DNA of 64,000 nucleotides from positions 5,086,501-5,150,500 of the forward strand of contig OX344758.2 of the NCBI GenBank assembly GCA_947034885.2, in the 5' to 3' direction. Below are positions 20,847 to 34,221 of the stretch, piece after piece. How positions within the stretch are numbered: the stretch's first letter is position 1; each line of letters starts with the position of its first letter. The stretch comes from Thuidium tamariscinum. Its lineage: Eukaryota; Streptophyta; Bryopsida; Hypnales; Thuidiaceae. The position numbers were made by a program, and so were the translations under genes. The notes under the pieces were generated by a model, which worked only from the letters and a program-made list of their open reading frames with translations, made no database searches and was not told the DNA's origin.

Positions 20847-23800
20847 ATGAGAATCCCCGTGGGAGGAAGAGGGTGGGGGATTCAAACAGCATGGTTGGCG
20901 GTGGCATTGACTTTGTGGCTCACGCTCCTTGGATCATGTGGAGCGAAGGATTACAGTGATGCTCCGGCTGAAAAACAGATCTACATCGTCGTCTTTGAAG
21001 ACATGCCCATTGTGACCTACAATGGGAAACTCTCCGGACTGCGCGGCACTGCCAAGTACTTCTCACAGAGATGGAGAAAAGCGCACAAAAGGTACTGACA
21101 CATTGCAAATTGCTGACAGGTTTTGAACACACGGGGTTCCTTTCCAGTGTTATTCTAGAGGAATTTTAATCGCCAGTCACTTGAGTCCCAATGATATGGG
21201 AATGCTTACCCTCAATGCTTGTATTCTATCTTAGGGCGCACATCTCGGATCTCGTGAAGAAATACAACGCGTACTTGATCAAGGAGCAGGACAGGATCCT
21301 GAGCGACTTTTTTGGATTCGAAAACTGTGAGAAAACGTACCGATACACGCACCTCGTGAATGGAGTGGCGCTCCCACTCACGGCCGACGAGGTAAAGACA
21401 CCTTAACCTCAATGGAGCCCATCTCTGTACATAGATGTAGCAATCAAGCATTGGAATTGGAAAGCATATGCGCAATATCTTGTTCTTCTCGAGCGTTATG
21501 TCGATGATCGTGGAAGTAAAGCCTCATCAATGAAAACTTCCATCCCTTGCTTGACATGAAACATCTCATAAGAAGGCTCCTGTATCCCATTACCCAGTCC
21601 AGTTAAGCACAATCTAACGCATCAAGTTCACATTTTTCTCACATCCCATGATGCATGTTTTGGACTCCAGTTTTGATGGCCTATTCAATTGCTGTCCCAT
21701 TTGATGAGCAGGCCTTACGACTGTCGAAACATCCCAAGGTGTTCCGAGTGCAGCCGAGTTATAGGGTGTCGAAATCCACGGTCCACACCCCGGATTACCT
21801 GGGGCTGCCCAAGGGTGTGTGGGCGCAAATGGGGGGTCCTGCTGGCGCCGGGGAGAATATGGTGATTGGAATCGTCGACACAGGGATTGACCCAACGCAT
21901 CCCAGTTTCAGTACCGTGGGACAGAGGCCCTACGGCCCCATCAGGAAATACCGTGGCGGCTGTGATGTCGCCCGAGAGTTTCCTCGCGGCTCTTGCAATG
22001 GGAAGATCATTGGAGCTCGGTACTTCGCTGCCGCTGCAAAGCGTGACGGCGCATTCAACGCCAGTCTTCATTTCGCATCGCCGCTGGACGGTGATGGCCA
22101 TGGCTGGTCAGTCCCTTTCTTTTTTAGCCCTACACTTCGATCACTTCAATTTCTGGTGCAGTCTACCTTGGATTAGTATTACCTTCTCAAGTGTTACTCT
22201 GGCATAATTATGGCAAAAGAATTCAAAATTTATCCTCTAAATCGTTTCTAAATGCACTAGATACCAGTAAGTGTTGTAGTCTTAACAAACTCCTTTATAC
22301 CCGCTTTTTCCTCTTCATTAAATCATGGGTTCATTCGTGTCCCCATTGATCTTGTAATAATATTCACCACTTGGTCTGTTGATGTGAAGCGATGAACCTT
22401 CACTTTGCAAATTAGTAACTTCCTCGCTTGAATTCGATTATTTGTTTTATCTTCTCCCAAGTGATGCCACCGATGCAGGGTTTACTGTATGTGTTTTCCT
22501 AGATTTCAGAGCTGTGAGCTGGGGTTGACGGAAGTTGCTTGTTGTTATGCAGCCACACGGCATCCACTGCAGCTGGAAACTACGGAGTCCCGGTGGTGGT
22601 CGATGGTGTCCTGTACGGCAAAGCAAGTGGTGTCGCCCCAAGAGCAAGTTGAGTTCTCTATCATAAAGGCTGTCGTGCTTGTAATCTTCCCCGCCACCCT
22701 CACATTCCATTCATCTTTCTCGCTCCCTGTTGGAGCTTTGTTTGACGGTGTGCATGCCTTTCGTTCTTACAGGATTGCTGTCTACAAAGCCTTGTACCGC
22801 TTCATTGGAGGTTTCATCCCGGACGTGATCGCGGCGTGCAACCAAGCAGTCGCCGACGGAGTGGATGTGCTGAGTCTCTCCCTGGGTCCCAACAGTCCCC
22901 CAGGCGGCTCCTCCAGTACTTTCCTCAACGTTCTCGACATCGCGCTCCTGAATGCCGTGAAGGCGAATGTGCTCGTGGTGCAAGCCGCAGGAAACGGCGG
23001 TCCGTATGCCAAGACGGTGACTTCGTTTAGCCCGTGGGTGTTGTCAGTGGCTGCAGGGCAGGACGATCGCACTTTCCCGAATATTCTCACGCTCGGAAAC
23101 CGGGGCGTGATCAAAGGAGTGGGACTGGCACCCCCCACTGCCGGGGTGGGTCTCCACCCTTTGATTTCTGCGGAGGACGCCGTGGTCCGATCCGACCCCT
23201 TGCAGTCCCCCGGAGATTGTCAGGACGCGTCGTTGTATAACCGGAACCTCATCCGTGGGAAGATCCTGGTCTGCACGTACTCGTTTGATTACGTGTTTGG
23301 GGGAAGTACCTTGCAGCAATTGGTGAAGACTGTGCGGACGGTGGGCGCCGCGGGGGTGATCTTGGTTGTGGACTCGGATACTTCGGGTGGCAAGTTTGAT
23401 CCCATTCCGATTCAAGTGCCGTTCGTCATCTTCCCCAATCTGGTCGACAGCACTGTAAGTGCGGGATTCGCACGCTAACCTCATTTTAGAACTTCGCAAT
23501 TGTGTGTTTTTATATTCTACAGAGCCCAGAGCTCCATGTTTTAAGCAGTTTGAGTATGTTCGTATGAGAACTTTCTTTCATGTTGTGGCCAACGCATGTT
23601 TGTGTTCTGTTTCTGGGGATATGTACTCTTAACCCTAAAATTCTAAACTTGATCATACTTTTGACTTTTGTCAATTGAATTGATCATTGACGAGCCAGAA
23701 ATCCTCGGTTTTGTTGGGGTGACGACGTAGTTCGTTAATTTTGACTGATAGTGCGCTCTTGTATTTGTAGACTCTTCTGAATTATTACAACCTCTACACG

Positions 23801-25431
23801 AAGAAGGATCGCAATGGTAAGGTTACTGCATTTGGCGCGACTGGCAGGATCGGCAGCGGACTCGCCGTGACCTACACGAAAGCGGTCCAGCAAGTGGCAC
23901 TGTTTTCGTCGCGAGGGCCGGATGTAATGGACTTTAACTTCAACGAAGCGGACATTTTGAAACCGAATGTCATGGCGCCGGGGTACTTGATCTGGGGTGC
24001 CTGGTCTCCCATCGGCACTGACAATCCTGCTTTCACAGGTATTGAACTCCATCTTTTTTCACTGTGGAATGCTGGAGTGCCCTATCTGTTTATGATCATG
24101 GGGATATATTTGACCTTGCGATTTTAGCAGTTTTCTGTTGGTCACAGGCGACTTTCGTTGATCCAAATTCATTTGTTTCTGCCCAACATATGCAACGCTG
24201 TTTACTGATTCTGGTGATAGAGAATATGACTCCATCTGAACATTATCTGTCGCGATATAATCCAGTGAATGGGTTTAGGGTTTAGGGTTAGCAGAGCCAT
24301 GAATCCTTGGTTCTATAGGGGCTATCTGAATCTAGCCTTCACGAATTGTGTTAACGGTTCAATTGTTCGAAATTGCAGGGAAGAGGTTTGCGATGATCTC
24401 GGGGACCAGCATGGCTACACCCCATGTGGCGGGTCTGGCCGCGCTTCTCAAAGCGAAGTATCCAACTTGGTCCCCCGCGGCGCTCGCGTCAGCGATGGTG
24501 ACCACGGCGGATGTCGTGGATCGGCAGGGGCGACCTCTCCAAGCGCAGCAGCCTTCTCCCAATGCCACCCCGTTCTTGCAAGCTGCCACTCCTTTCGATA
24601 TGGGCGGCGGCGCGCTCAACATCAATGCGGCTTTGAACCCGGGACTTATCTTCGAAACTGGTGAGTCCCTACATTTCTATTGCTTGTCTTCTCCCAAAAG
24701 GCATGCGGCCATACTCGATGTCACCATTCAGAAGTGTGGTGACTCACATCCTCCCGTCGCAGAATTTGACTGACTTCGTATGCTGATTATTCTTCGTATG
24801 CTGGTCTTGTTTTGCAATCTCATTGTTAGCCTGCTTGCACTTTTGAGATATTCTCTTGAGTTTGATATTTTAGCATCACAAAGTATGTTTCAGGCTTCCG
24901 AATTATGAAGTGGAGACCGCATTGATGGGCGTACTTGCGCATACCTGCGAGCAAATGCAATACACTTTTTGAAAATGCCTTCTTGATTCTGACAATGCAT
25001 TTGTTCTGCTAACACCAGGTTATAGTGATTACGTGAAATTCCTCTGCTCGATGTCGACGCCACGGGAGGTTCTCGGTGCCACGAAAACCGTGTGTCCAAG
25101 ACTGGTAGGCCACGCCACGGACCTCAACATCCCATCGATCACCTTTGCAACGTTGGTGGGAACCAAGCTGGTGCCGCGAACCGTCACGAACGTTACTCCA
25201 GTTAGGGAGAAGTACACAATCACCATCCGCAACCCCAGTGACTTCGTGGTCACTGTCAATCCGGCGGTGTTCACCATCGGCGTGGGACGTGCGAACAAGC
25301 AGGTCATCACGTTCACCGTGAGGGCCACGCGGGCGTCGCAGGCCGCCAGCTTCGCTCGGATCACCATCACGGGCTCCCTAGGTCACGTTGCCCGCATTCC
25401 CGTCTCCGTCGTGAACAAGAGGCTCAAATAA
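20847..25431 (+). CDS. Subtilisin-like serine protease, SBT2 type
   Basis: Secreted S8 protease, about 845 residues. Exons: 20847-21091, 21235-21391, 21712-22106, 22553-22648, 22773-23454, 23771-24038, 24379-24660, 25019-25431. A signal peptide is seen (WLAVALTLWLTLLG). An I9 inhibitor-type prodomain follows (about 45-130). The catalytic domain has Asp190 (GIVDTGIDPTHPS), His264 (DGDGHGCHTAS), oxyanion Asn372 (AAGNGG) and Ser625 (GTSMATPH). A PA domain is inserted (about 400-520), and a C-terminal Fn3-like domain ends at NKRLK. The sequences PDYLGLPKGVW and GGPAGAGE point to the SBT2 subfamily, which acts in the secretory path or wall. Two oddities stand out. Cys replaces the usual Thr after the catalytic His-Gly. 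The exon 4 donor needed for frame reads AAG|TTGAGT, not GT. Using the GT one base earlier shifts the frame. Confidence 0.88.
24273..24290 (+). repeat. Short telomere-type repeat in subtilase intron
   Basis: GGGTTTAGGGTTTAGGGTTA, about 2.5 units of the plant telomere repeat, inside intron 6. It may be a telo-box or a scar of repair. Confidence 0.7.
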
Positions 25432-27142
25432 ATTTGATTTGGAAACTAATAATCTGCGCCCCTTGGGTAGCTGGGGCTGCACTCACTTTGTTAGGATTTG
25501 GACATGATCAAACGGGTCATGCAAGAGCAATAGGGTTCACGGCATGCAATGCTTTTTCGGAGCTGGTTCAGCTCATGGTAGCTGCAATTCTGCCTGACCT
25601 CTGTCGATTGTTCTTCCTCCCATCGTCACATTCTTTTGATTTGACTTGGTATTGATTCTGACATCTATCTGTAGCTTCGTGTGTTCGAGAGACGAGTGAA
25701 AATCACTCACCTTTCTGTGGACTTTTTTGTCACTTCAGAGATCGAAGAATTTGTGCTGGTCATCTTGTGCTGGCCAGTTCTTGGGGTTACTGGAAAATTA
25801 TAGCAAGGGGCCATTTGCTTGGCAGCCATTTATTCCCGTGCTGTAACCAGATTGGCTTGTCTTCCTTGTTTGTTCGTTTGTTGCCGTATGTGGATGTGTG
25901 GGGACTGAGGTCTTTCTGACCCGGAATCTGACTGGCGTGCGCTGCTTTTTGTCTTACCTTGATTTGCAGTCTCAATGGTTGCATGCTTTCCGTTTTATCC
26001 GTCTAATGCATCATTCCCTTCAGGTCAAGAGGTACTTCATCATTATTAGGAACCAGCACACCCAAACATAATGGAATGATGGGTGTACTTCCACATATCT
26101 GCACTAATGATGCATATGTTATGTGAACTATTGTCTTTTTGGAGATGCTTGTGAGCTCCTGATTAGAACAGCTTTTTATTCATAATACTGACAAAAGAAA
26201 TGCCATGCTGCTATCCGATTGCTGTCAAAGTCTTGATATTCCACTTTATATTTACAGCCGCAAGTGTTTGGCATGTGCTTGACTAGTCTTAATTTCTTTG
26301 TTCAACACATGGGTATACAAACTGATATTTGTCTGGAGTGGTTTTACAGATGATAGTTACTGATGACAACTCCTCTTTGCCTTTGGAAACACTAATATTT
26401 CATCGACAGCCATGTTGATTGGTCCCCTTTCTTACCTTGAATTTGGACAACGTTTAACAATAACAACACTTGCACATTCGGAAGTCATACAAAGTACTAA
26501 TGCTTTCATCCTTGAACACAAAATGCATGGGCTGAGAACCTGAGTTTTTTGGGTACCTTGAAATCAACAGTGGGTTCCAAAAGTGTTCACAGAATCACCC
26601 TTCCAAAAATGGTGAGTGGCACGAAGTTACGAACCAACATAGGAAACGCATTACTCTCATTTGAATATTCAATGTAGAGACAGTAATAGTTAATGACAAT
26701 TTCGCAGTTTGGGATGGTTTCTTTATGCGGTAATGTATACCGGTACCCAACTCTTTCTGGAGACCAAAGGCAAACGTCAAAGCTCGCACGCTGCAGATTC
26801 TCCTCTTCACATTCTCTGGACTCATGATGAGGCCCACCAGCAACGACGATCCCGATTCTCTGCCCCCTGGAATGAATGTGATTCCCGTCACATGATTCTC
26901 CTGCCTAAAATTAGACACTATTTCAGACCATTTTGCTCATGAAATTTGTTTCCTCACAATCGACATCGTCATCGTCGTTATCAGACCTGCGCAAAAGATC
27001 ACCACAACGAAAACGGAAAGCAAGAGCTCATCGAGCTTCATCACCAATCGAGGATTCCATTTACAACTCTTTGCGTTCTTCTCCTCTGCTGTCGCAGCAG
27101 CAGGGCTCTTCAGCGTCCGCATCGGCAGTCGCCGCAACAGCC
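25432..27142. other. Intergenic region: subtilase 3' side and translocator 5' side
   Basis: No coding exon supported. The left part is probably 3' untranslated sequence of the subtilase. The right part (about 26700-27142) is the probable promoter and leader of the translocator. The translocator frame is open upstream to an ATG at 26939, but the encoded Ser/Arg-rich stretch is not typical of the family. Confidence 0.5.
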
Positions 27143-30100
27143 ATGGCGACGTTGCAGGCCAGGGCCAGCCTGCAGTGGTCGCCTCGGAATCTGCGCCATC
27201 GCTCTCCTGCGATCACCAATTTCGCATCACCATCGCGTCTCAGTGGTGGTGGGGCGAGCTTCTCCCTGAGGAAATCGTTGAAGAGCGCTTCCGTGAGTGC
27301 GAAGACGTCGCCGTCTTCGTTGTCGCCCTCGTCGTCTTCTTCTTCGCCGTTTCTGTCGAATGTGGAGGATGTGAGCTCGCGGTCGGCAATTTTGGATGGT
27401 GGGTTGAAGAGTAAGCTTGAGGGTCGGAATCATGCGCGGTCTGGCGTGGGTGTGGTGGTGACGAGGGCGAGTGCCAGTGCGGTTGCTGCGGATGGCGAGG
27501 CTACGGCGCAGAAGACTCCTCCCGCGTGGGCAGGGGTGAAACCCTTGCCGTTCGTCTTGTCCGTCGGGGCGGGGCTGGCATTGCGGTTCCTGGTGAAGAA
27601 ACCCGAGGCCGTGACGACGCAAGCGTGGCAGCTGCTGGCGATCTTCGCGTCCACCATCACAGGCTTAGTGCTTTCCCCCTTGCCGGTGGGCGCGTGGGCG
27701 TTTCTGGGATTGACCGTCACAGTGTTAACAAAAACCCTGACGTTCGTGGCGGCCTTCGGTGCCTTCACGAACGACGTCATCTGGCTGATCGTGATTTCGT
27801 TCTTCTTCGCGCGAGGGTTTGTGAAAACCGGGCTCGGCGACCGTATTGCGACCTATTTCGTCAAGTTGCTGGGGAAGAGCACGCTCGGGCTTTCTTATGG
27901 CTTGGCGTTGAGCGAGACTCTCCTGGCGCCCGCCATGCCCAGCACCACGGCCAGAGCGGGTGGCGTGTTCTTGCCTATCATCAGCTCGTTGTCCCTCTCC
28001 TCCGACAGCAAGCCCAAGCACAAATCCGCCGGCAAGTTGGGTGCATATCTTGTGATGACACAATTTCAGGTGAGCAATGGTCGCGCTCCAATTGAGAAGG
28101 AGAAAACATTGAATTGGCCATAACCGCACCACGATTCTGATTTCAGTTCTATTGCTTATTTTGTTTTTGGCAGTTTCAAATAGGTCATATTGGGACTTCT
28201 CTCTTGTTCGATTTTATTTATTTTCTTATAAACCCTTACAGTGATCTTCATTGATGCTAGTGACACAACATTTGGTCCTATCTGAATTATTGATTTCATA
28301 CTATGTTCAATCGAATTGATCGTTTTAAAATGAAGAATACTGTCTTTTAGGGGTTAAGAGCCGATTTTAGGGTTTTGTGATTTGGCATCGAATCCTCTTA
28401 ACGAGCTTGCGGGGGTGTTGGGATGTTTAATTAGGCAGCTGGAAACTCGAGTGCCCTGTTTCTGACCGCGGCGGCTCAGAATCTGCTCTGCTTGAAACTA
28501 GCGCAAGAGCTTGGCGTGATCGTGGCCAACCCATGGGTGTCGTGGTTCAAAGCGGCGAGCGTGCCGGCCTTTATAGCGCTTCTCACAACCCCACTTATTC
28601 TGTACAAGCTTTTCCCCCCTGAAGTCAAGGACACTCCGGAGGCTCCGGCTGCGGCCGCCAAGAAACTCCAGGCTCTGGGACCAATGACGCAGAACGAGTG
28701 GTCTATGGTGGCCACCATGCTGCTTGCTGTCAGTCTCTGGGTATTTGGGTATGCACTTCATCACCATCAAAACCATCCTCCCATTTTCGTACATCAACTT
28801 ATCACTCTCTTTGCTTTCTTTTGAGTTGTCTCACTCTCAAGCTTTTGAGAAGATACACATTTGATCAATAAGTACGAGTCTGCTATCTTTGGAGATGACT
28901 AATTGACTAGTGGTCCTTTGGGTTCCAGAGCCGAACTCTCTTAAGATAAAAAATGTCTCACTCAACGTATGATGATTTCTTGTGCAATTATTTAAAGTAG
29001 GAGGTTGTGGACCAGTATTGAAGGGATAATAGTTTCATTCAAAAATCAGTGGCATAAACATTAGTGCAGTCATTGTTACACCCGACTTGCTAATTGAAGG
29101 CCATCCAAGTGTAGTGAGATGAGTTGCTTTTGGTAACGCGGGTCAGCCAGTGGGAGACTGGATCAGGTTTAGTATCCACCAGTTTAAATTGACAATTGTT
29201 CTCGTTTTGCAGGGAGAAACTTGGGATTGCGAGCGTGGTGGCTGCAATGTTGGGACTTTGTATCCTTCTCTGTGTGGGCGTTTTGAACTGGGACGATTGT
29301 CTGAGCGAGAAGTCTGCTTGGGACACGTTGACGTGGTTTGCGGTTCTGGTTGGCATGGCCGGGAATTTGTCCAACCTAGGTCTTGTCAAGTGGATGTCGG
29401 ATGCTGTTGCTGCGACTCTTGCGTCGTATTCTCTAAACTGGCCTGCGGCTTTTGGAGTACTCCAAGCCACATACTTCGTCTCTCACTACCTCTTCGCTAG
29501 TCAAACTGGACACGTGGGTGCCCTCTACTCCGCTTTCCTTGCGATGCACATCGCCTCTGGAGTTCCCACAGTCTTGGCAGCTTTGGCACTCGCTTTCAAT
29601 ACCAACCTGTTTGGTGCGCTTACACACTACAGCAGTGGCCAGGCTGCAGTATACTTTGGCTGTGAGTGTTTGAACCATTGACTCTGTTTACTCCCTGATG
29701 TGTACAATTGACCTCTCCCTGCTGTTGTAAGAATTCTCGTAATTAATTTGCCTTGCAATTATTTGCTGTAGATTCTATCCCGTGTTGGATTAGCTATGAT
29801 TGCATGTAGTGACGTGGCGCCAGAGAATGGGCTTCTCTTTGCACTCTCATGCATGTTCCCTACTTGACTTGCTGAAGTTGTCCAGTCAGATGCATACACA
29901 ACTTGAAAGATTCTTGGATATTCAGGGAACATGCAATTAGAGAGGGTTGGATGTATCTGTATCTCTACATTCCTGAGATTATTGTCAAAAGACTGGGTTT
30001 TGTCAACTGTGAATCTTGTTTATAGAAATTACTGTGTATCTTTCTGATTCTGGTTCCTTTTGGGTTCATGACAGCGGGTTATGTGGAGCTGAAGGATGTG

Positions 30101-30190
30101 TTCAAGTATGGAGCAGTGATGGCTGTGTGGAATATCTTGGTTTGGACCGTGGCTGGAGGTCTCTGGTGGAAGGCAATCGGCTTGTATTAG
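27143..30190 (+). CDS. DiT1: Chloroplast 2-oxoglutarate/malate translocator
   Basis: Inner-envelope antiporter that imports 2-oxoglutarate for ammonia assimilation in exchange for malate (DASS/CitT family). Exons: 27143-28069, 28435-28748, 29213-29661 and 30075-30190, giving 601 residues with all junctions in frame. The N-terminal about 120 residues are Ser/Arg-rich and acid-poor, a transit peptide. About a dozen hydrophobic helices follow. Family motifs include FGAFTNDVIWLIVISFFFARG, SETLLAPAMPSTTARAGG, LNWDDCLSEKSAWDTL, FAVLVGMAGNLSNLG and HYLFASQTGHVGALY, and the C-terminus is WWKAIGLY. The ATG at 27143 sits in a GCCATGGC context and gives a normal transit peptide. An in-frame ATG at 26939 would add 68 unusual residues. 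No defects seen. Confidence 0.93.
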
Positions 30191-33100
30191 ATCGTTATAT
30201 GTATTGCTGCACATGGTCAGAGTCTTTGATTGCAGTCACATTCTTTCATATGGTCCAACATTTCGTTGTCCGTCTCAACATGACTCTTGTCAAGTTAAGA
30301 AGTGGAAATCAGTTTTGACCTGAGTGATAGATGTCGTTGCCATCTAGTCTTACAGAGGATGTTATACCTGAGGTGTTATTTGCCAGTCTATAGGATTTTG
30401 GTTCTAGTATTCGTGCTTTCACATTGATCCTCTCTCATTAGTCATCAGAGCTTTGATTCGGGAAAGAGAAACAGAAAGTGAGTATTGTTGTGGCAATAGA
30501 GGTCACCTTTGCTTTTACTTCATTGCCAACTCATTACGTGCATCAGGACTTTAGTGTTATCATTGAATTTGGCGCTCTGTGCAATGTGTTCCACGAGAAC
30601 CATAGGAAGGAACGTGGTTTGGGACAACAGGTTCATTCATTTTTGTGTAAATGGTATAGCCCCTTCCCACTGTCCAAACGCGTGGCAAGGTGAAAGCAAT
30701 GTGGAGAATACATATGTTTGAGAAACACAATGTTTTTGTAGTTATTTGAGAAGCTGTTTTGGCAGCACACTTAGGCTGAACGATGCATAGAAGTTGTTTC
30801 CTCGAATGCAAGTGAGGCTGAAAAGATGGAATGATTCGAAAGTCATGTCAGCTTGCACAGATGGAAAGAAAGCAAACTCAAGAAATTCTACACATCGTCT
30901 CCAATGTCAGATATCGTTGCGAGGATGAGCTATCCTACAATGTGGGCACCATTTTTGAAACGAAACCGAGCACTTTGCTGGATAACGGTTTCTAACTTTG
31001 AATTAAGTGAAAGACTTGGGTTGAAAATTTCAACGGTGAAGTGCAAATTGAGGACGCTACAAATCACTGATTTCACAATGTCCTTGTTCAACTCTTGAAG
31101 GACCAAGTTGTGTTTTTTGGCAATATAGAAATTTTGGATATGAATGTGTGACTAAGGTTTTAAAAAAATTTCATTGAAATTTTGATACAACATGTGGATA
31201 AGAAATGTCTTTTACACCCAACAATTTTCATAACTTTTGACTACATATTTTAAGAAAATTATTGTATGATAGGTTGTTTTGTTTTCAACTTGGGTAGTCT
31301 AGATAAATTCTAAAAATTACTTTTTTTAGAAACAAAAATTAGAAACTAATTTTCTAGATATCTATATCTATATCTATATGGAAAGCTTAGAATCATTCCA
31401 TTTTGATCAATGAACCAAAAGTTATGAAGAATTATCGTCTTTTCTAATATAAATTCTAAAGTCCTCTAAAATTTTAATTCAATTTAAAATATTTTTGAAA
31501 AAAAATAGAATATTAGGTGTAAATTATTCATTATGACATTGCAACCTTTGGAATTGAAAATTTCAATTTAATTCATAAATAAATTCATAACAATTTGGTA
31601 TTTTGTATCATTCTCTACTTCTTTCTCTTAAATTTTTTTTCCTATATATGTTGTACAATTTAAAATGATTTGGAATTTTTAAAGCATGTAGCCAACTTGA
31701 CTTGAAGAATGAATTCAAAGAAGCACTAAGAACATGGACATTTTTTCAAATAATTGTGAACTTGTGAAGTGCAGCTGCCTAATTGTTTACAAGGCTAAAA
31801 ATAGAATTTTGGTCAATTCAAACACTAATATCTTGAAATTATATTGTAGAAATTTTTGAAATTTTTTCTACATCTTTTGAAAATAGTATGCTATAAGATC
31901 TTACTATTACATGTGTCAAAAACTGCAAATTTTCTAAAGTTTAGTACTTGTATTAGAAATGATAGTTTTGAAGCATTTTTGGTGAAAACATTATCAAAGA
32001 ACTTTAGAAGTTAATGATGCTCTACTTAAAAAATGCACCAACTTCCAATTTTAGACACTTGGGATCAGGGTGTTTTTTTCATTTTTGAAGAAGTGCTATA
32101 GTGGCAATATAAAATGTTATAGTGGTGCTCTAAATTGCAACATTCATCCACTTATTGGATGCATAGTATGATTTTCATCCACAATAAGGTGATTTCAACT
32201 AATTTTCTTAAAAATTTCAAAGTTGTCTAGAGATTTCATCCAAGTTTTTGGGCATTTTTTATAGCCTTTTTTAGCCAAATTATTTTTTGTGGTGCAATTT
32301 GCTACCAAAAAGAAAAAAGAAATGTTGCTTAGCCGATAATTTCTATAATTTATAGGGAGATGTGAATATATTGAAGACATGGAGGAGCTATACGAGCTTT
32401 TTGTAGCTCTTGTACACTAAACACTAACCTCTAACTAAAAGGTAGGCTTCCTTACAAAGGCAGAATCTGAATACAAACTTTAGGATTTTTGGAATTGGAA
32501 TTGCATGTTCCATCTTCCATAATGTTTATATTTTTATGTGAATAAGAAGAAACTATATTCTTGAAGTAGCTTTATCTTGTTGTCAAACTATAGCAACTAC
32601 AAAATTAAAGTCCAGTGCTAAATATGGTTGGAAAACTTGCTAAGGTAAGCACGCCCATTGTCAATCGTGATCTATGTCCAACTTGAGGGGGGCACTATCT
32701 CTAACCAAAGCTTAGAATGTGATTTTTTTTCTTTTTCAAGTTTGGACCAAGAATGCCATGCTACGTGTCCCAAACTATTGAGCTAGAAAGTAAAAAGATG
32801 TGAACAAGAAGTAATTTTTCAATGATCGAAATTGGAAGACTTTAGACATTGACAATGTGTAAAGTGCACATTTTGTCTTCCAAAATTCATAGTAATTTCA
32901 ATTTCTAAAATAAAATTACAAAAAATTTACAATCCCTATATTTCCTATCTTTCTACACGAAAAAAATTTGAATTCCTTCATATTAGTCATGGTTTGCTAC
33001 AAAAATCCCTTAATCATGTATGGATGTACTTACCTTATCCCACTTTTCACAAGTTTCTCCCTATTATTTTGTTGGGCACCTATTTTGATTATTATAATAC

Positions 33101-34138
33101 ATCACAGTACAAATATTGCACAATTCTATGGGGAATTTTGGAATATATTTCTTCTTTTGCATAGTTTGACCAATTTTGATACATAGAAGTGTATTATAAT
33201 TGGGGATCATTCACGTATAAAAAAATGTCATTTTGACAATTTAGCATTTGTGAAATATATTCATCTATATTCAATAATAATAGAAATCAAACAAAAATAC
33301 ATCACGAAAATTTGATCTCATCAATTCAACTGAAATCAAATTTTTTGTAAATAATTTTTTTTCTTATTTCAAATGAAATTCAAAAAATTAATATTATTAA
33401 ATGTTAAATTCAAATTTGCCTAAAATACATCTCAATTTGAGATTTAAAGTCATTAAAGAAATGATTTTGTTTTATGCAAGGGATTACTTCTATTAGTTCT
33501 TCATGTAATTTGAACTTGTTTAAAACTATACATCCTTCCAGACCTAAAAGCACCCTTCTAATAGAAACAAAACTAAAAAAATGACAAGTAATACAAAGCA
33601 TTTAGGATACTATACATATTTTTCAATATTATTTATTGTTAGATATATACATTTGTTTATTGAAGATGTTACATCAAAGTTTATTTAAAAGGGATAAGCA
33701 ATTGGGAAACTAATCAAGTAGTTGTATAAAAAATCAAAATTACCTCTTGGAATTGTAAGGATGGGTTTTTAGGGGAGAAAAAAAACATAGTAGGGGTAAA
33801 GATGACAATTTTAAAGGTAAAACAAACATCTTTGAAGGTGAAGATAACACCTAAAGTGAAGATGGCATCTTTGAAGGAAAAAATATATTATTGAAAAAAA
33901 GAAGCATTTTGGAAGAAGAAAAGGCATTGTAGAGAGAGAAAAAAAAAGACATCTTGGAGAAAAATGATGACATTTGGGGGAAGAAAAAATCAATGTAGAA
34001 AAGAAGAGAGCATCTTCGAAGAAGAAAGGAAATAAGAGCATGTTTGGGAAAAAATGCATCTTTTGAGGTAAAAATGATTTCTTCGATGAAAAAAGAGGAC
34101 GTCCTTCGGGTGAAGAAGGGCATGTTTTGGAAAAGATT
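30191..34138. other. AT-rich intergenic DNA
   Basis: The first about 900 bp is probably the 3' region of the translocator gene. The rest is very AT-rich, with poly-A/T runs, a TATCTA micro-repeat near 31362-31380 and one dispersed repeat (about 32690-32960). The purine-rich stretch 33830-34130 gives long open frames on the minus strand only because of low complexity. Confidence 0.45.
32690..32960 (+). repeat. Dispersed repeat family, copy 1
   Basis: Shares TTGGACCAA, a GAAAGTA-type block, GACTTTAGA...TTGxxxAT, AAATTxATAGTAATTTCAATTT and a TTTxCAATC stretch with 59880-60240. The inverted copy is at about 47990-48370. No coding frame; element class unknown. Confidence 0.5.
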
Positions 34139-34221
34139 GTCAGCAGTGGGGTTCGAACCCACGCCCCCTTACGAAGACCAGAACTTGAGTCTGGCGCCTT
34201 AGACCACTCGGCCATGCTGAC
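34139..34221 (-). tRNA. tRNA-Leu (anticodon CAA)
   Basis: Decodes UUG. The 83-nt gene reads GTCAGCATGGCCGAGTGGTC on the minus strand and ends TGCTGAC. The 7-bp acceptor stem pairs perfectly. The anticodon arm is CCAGA-CTCAAGT-TCTGG, the long variable arm is of leucine type, and the T arm contains GGTTCGAACCC. There is no intron and no encoded CCA, as in nuclear plant tRNA genes. A TTTT pol III terminator follows within about 10 bp (minus strand, ATCTTTTCC). Confidence 0.95.

Noticed and set aside
26939-27142. N-terminal extension of the translocator from the ATG at 26939
   Set aside because: The frame is open, but the extension is not transit-peptide-like. The ATG at 27143 has a better context and gives a normal family N-terminus.
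33811-34215. Long minus-strand frames over the tRNA and purine-rich DNA
   Set aside because: Low-complexity purine-rich sequence and the tRNA gene give the open frames; the Phe/Ser-rich product resembles no protein.
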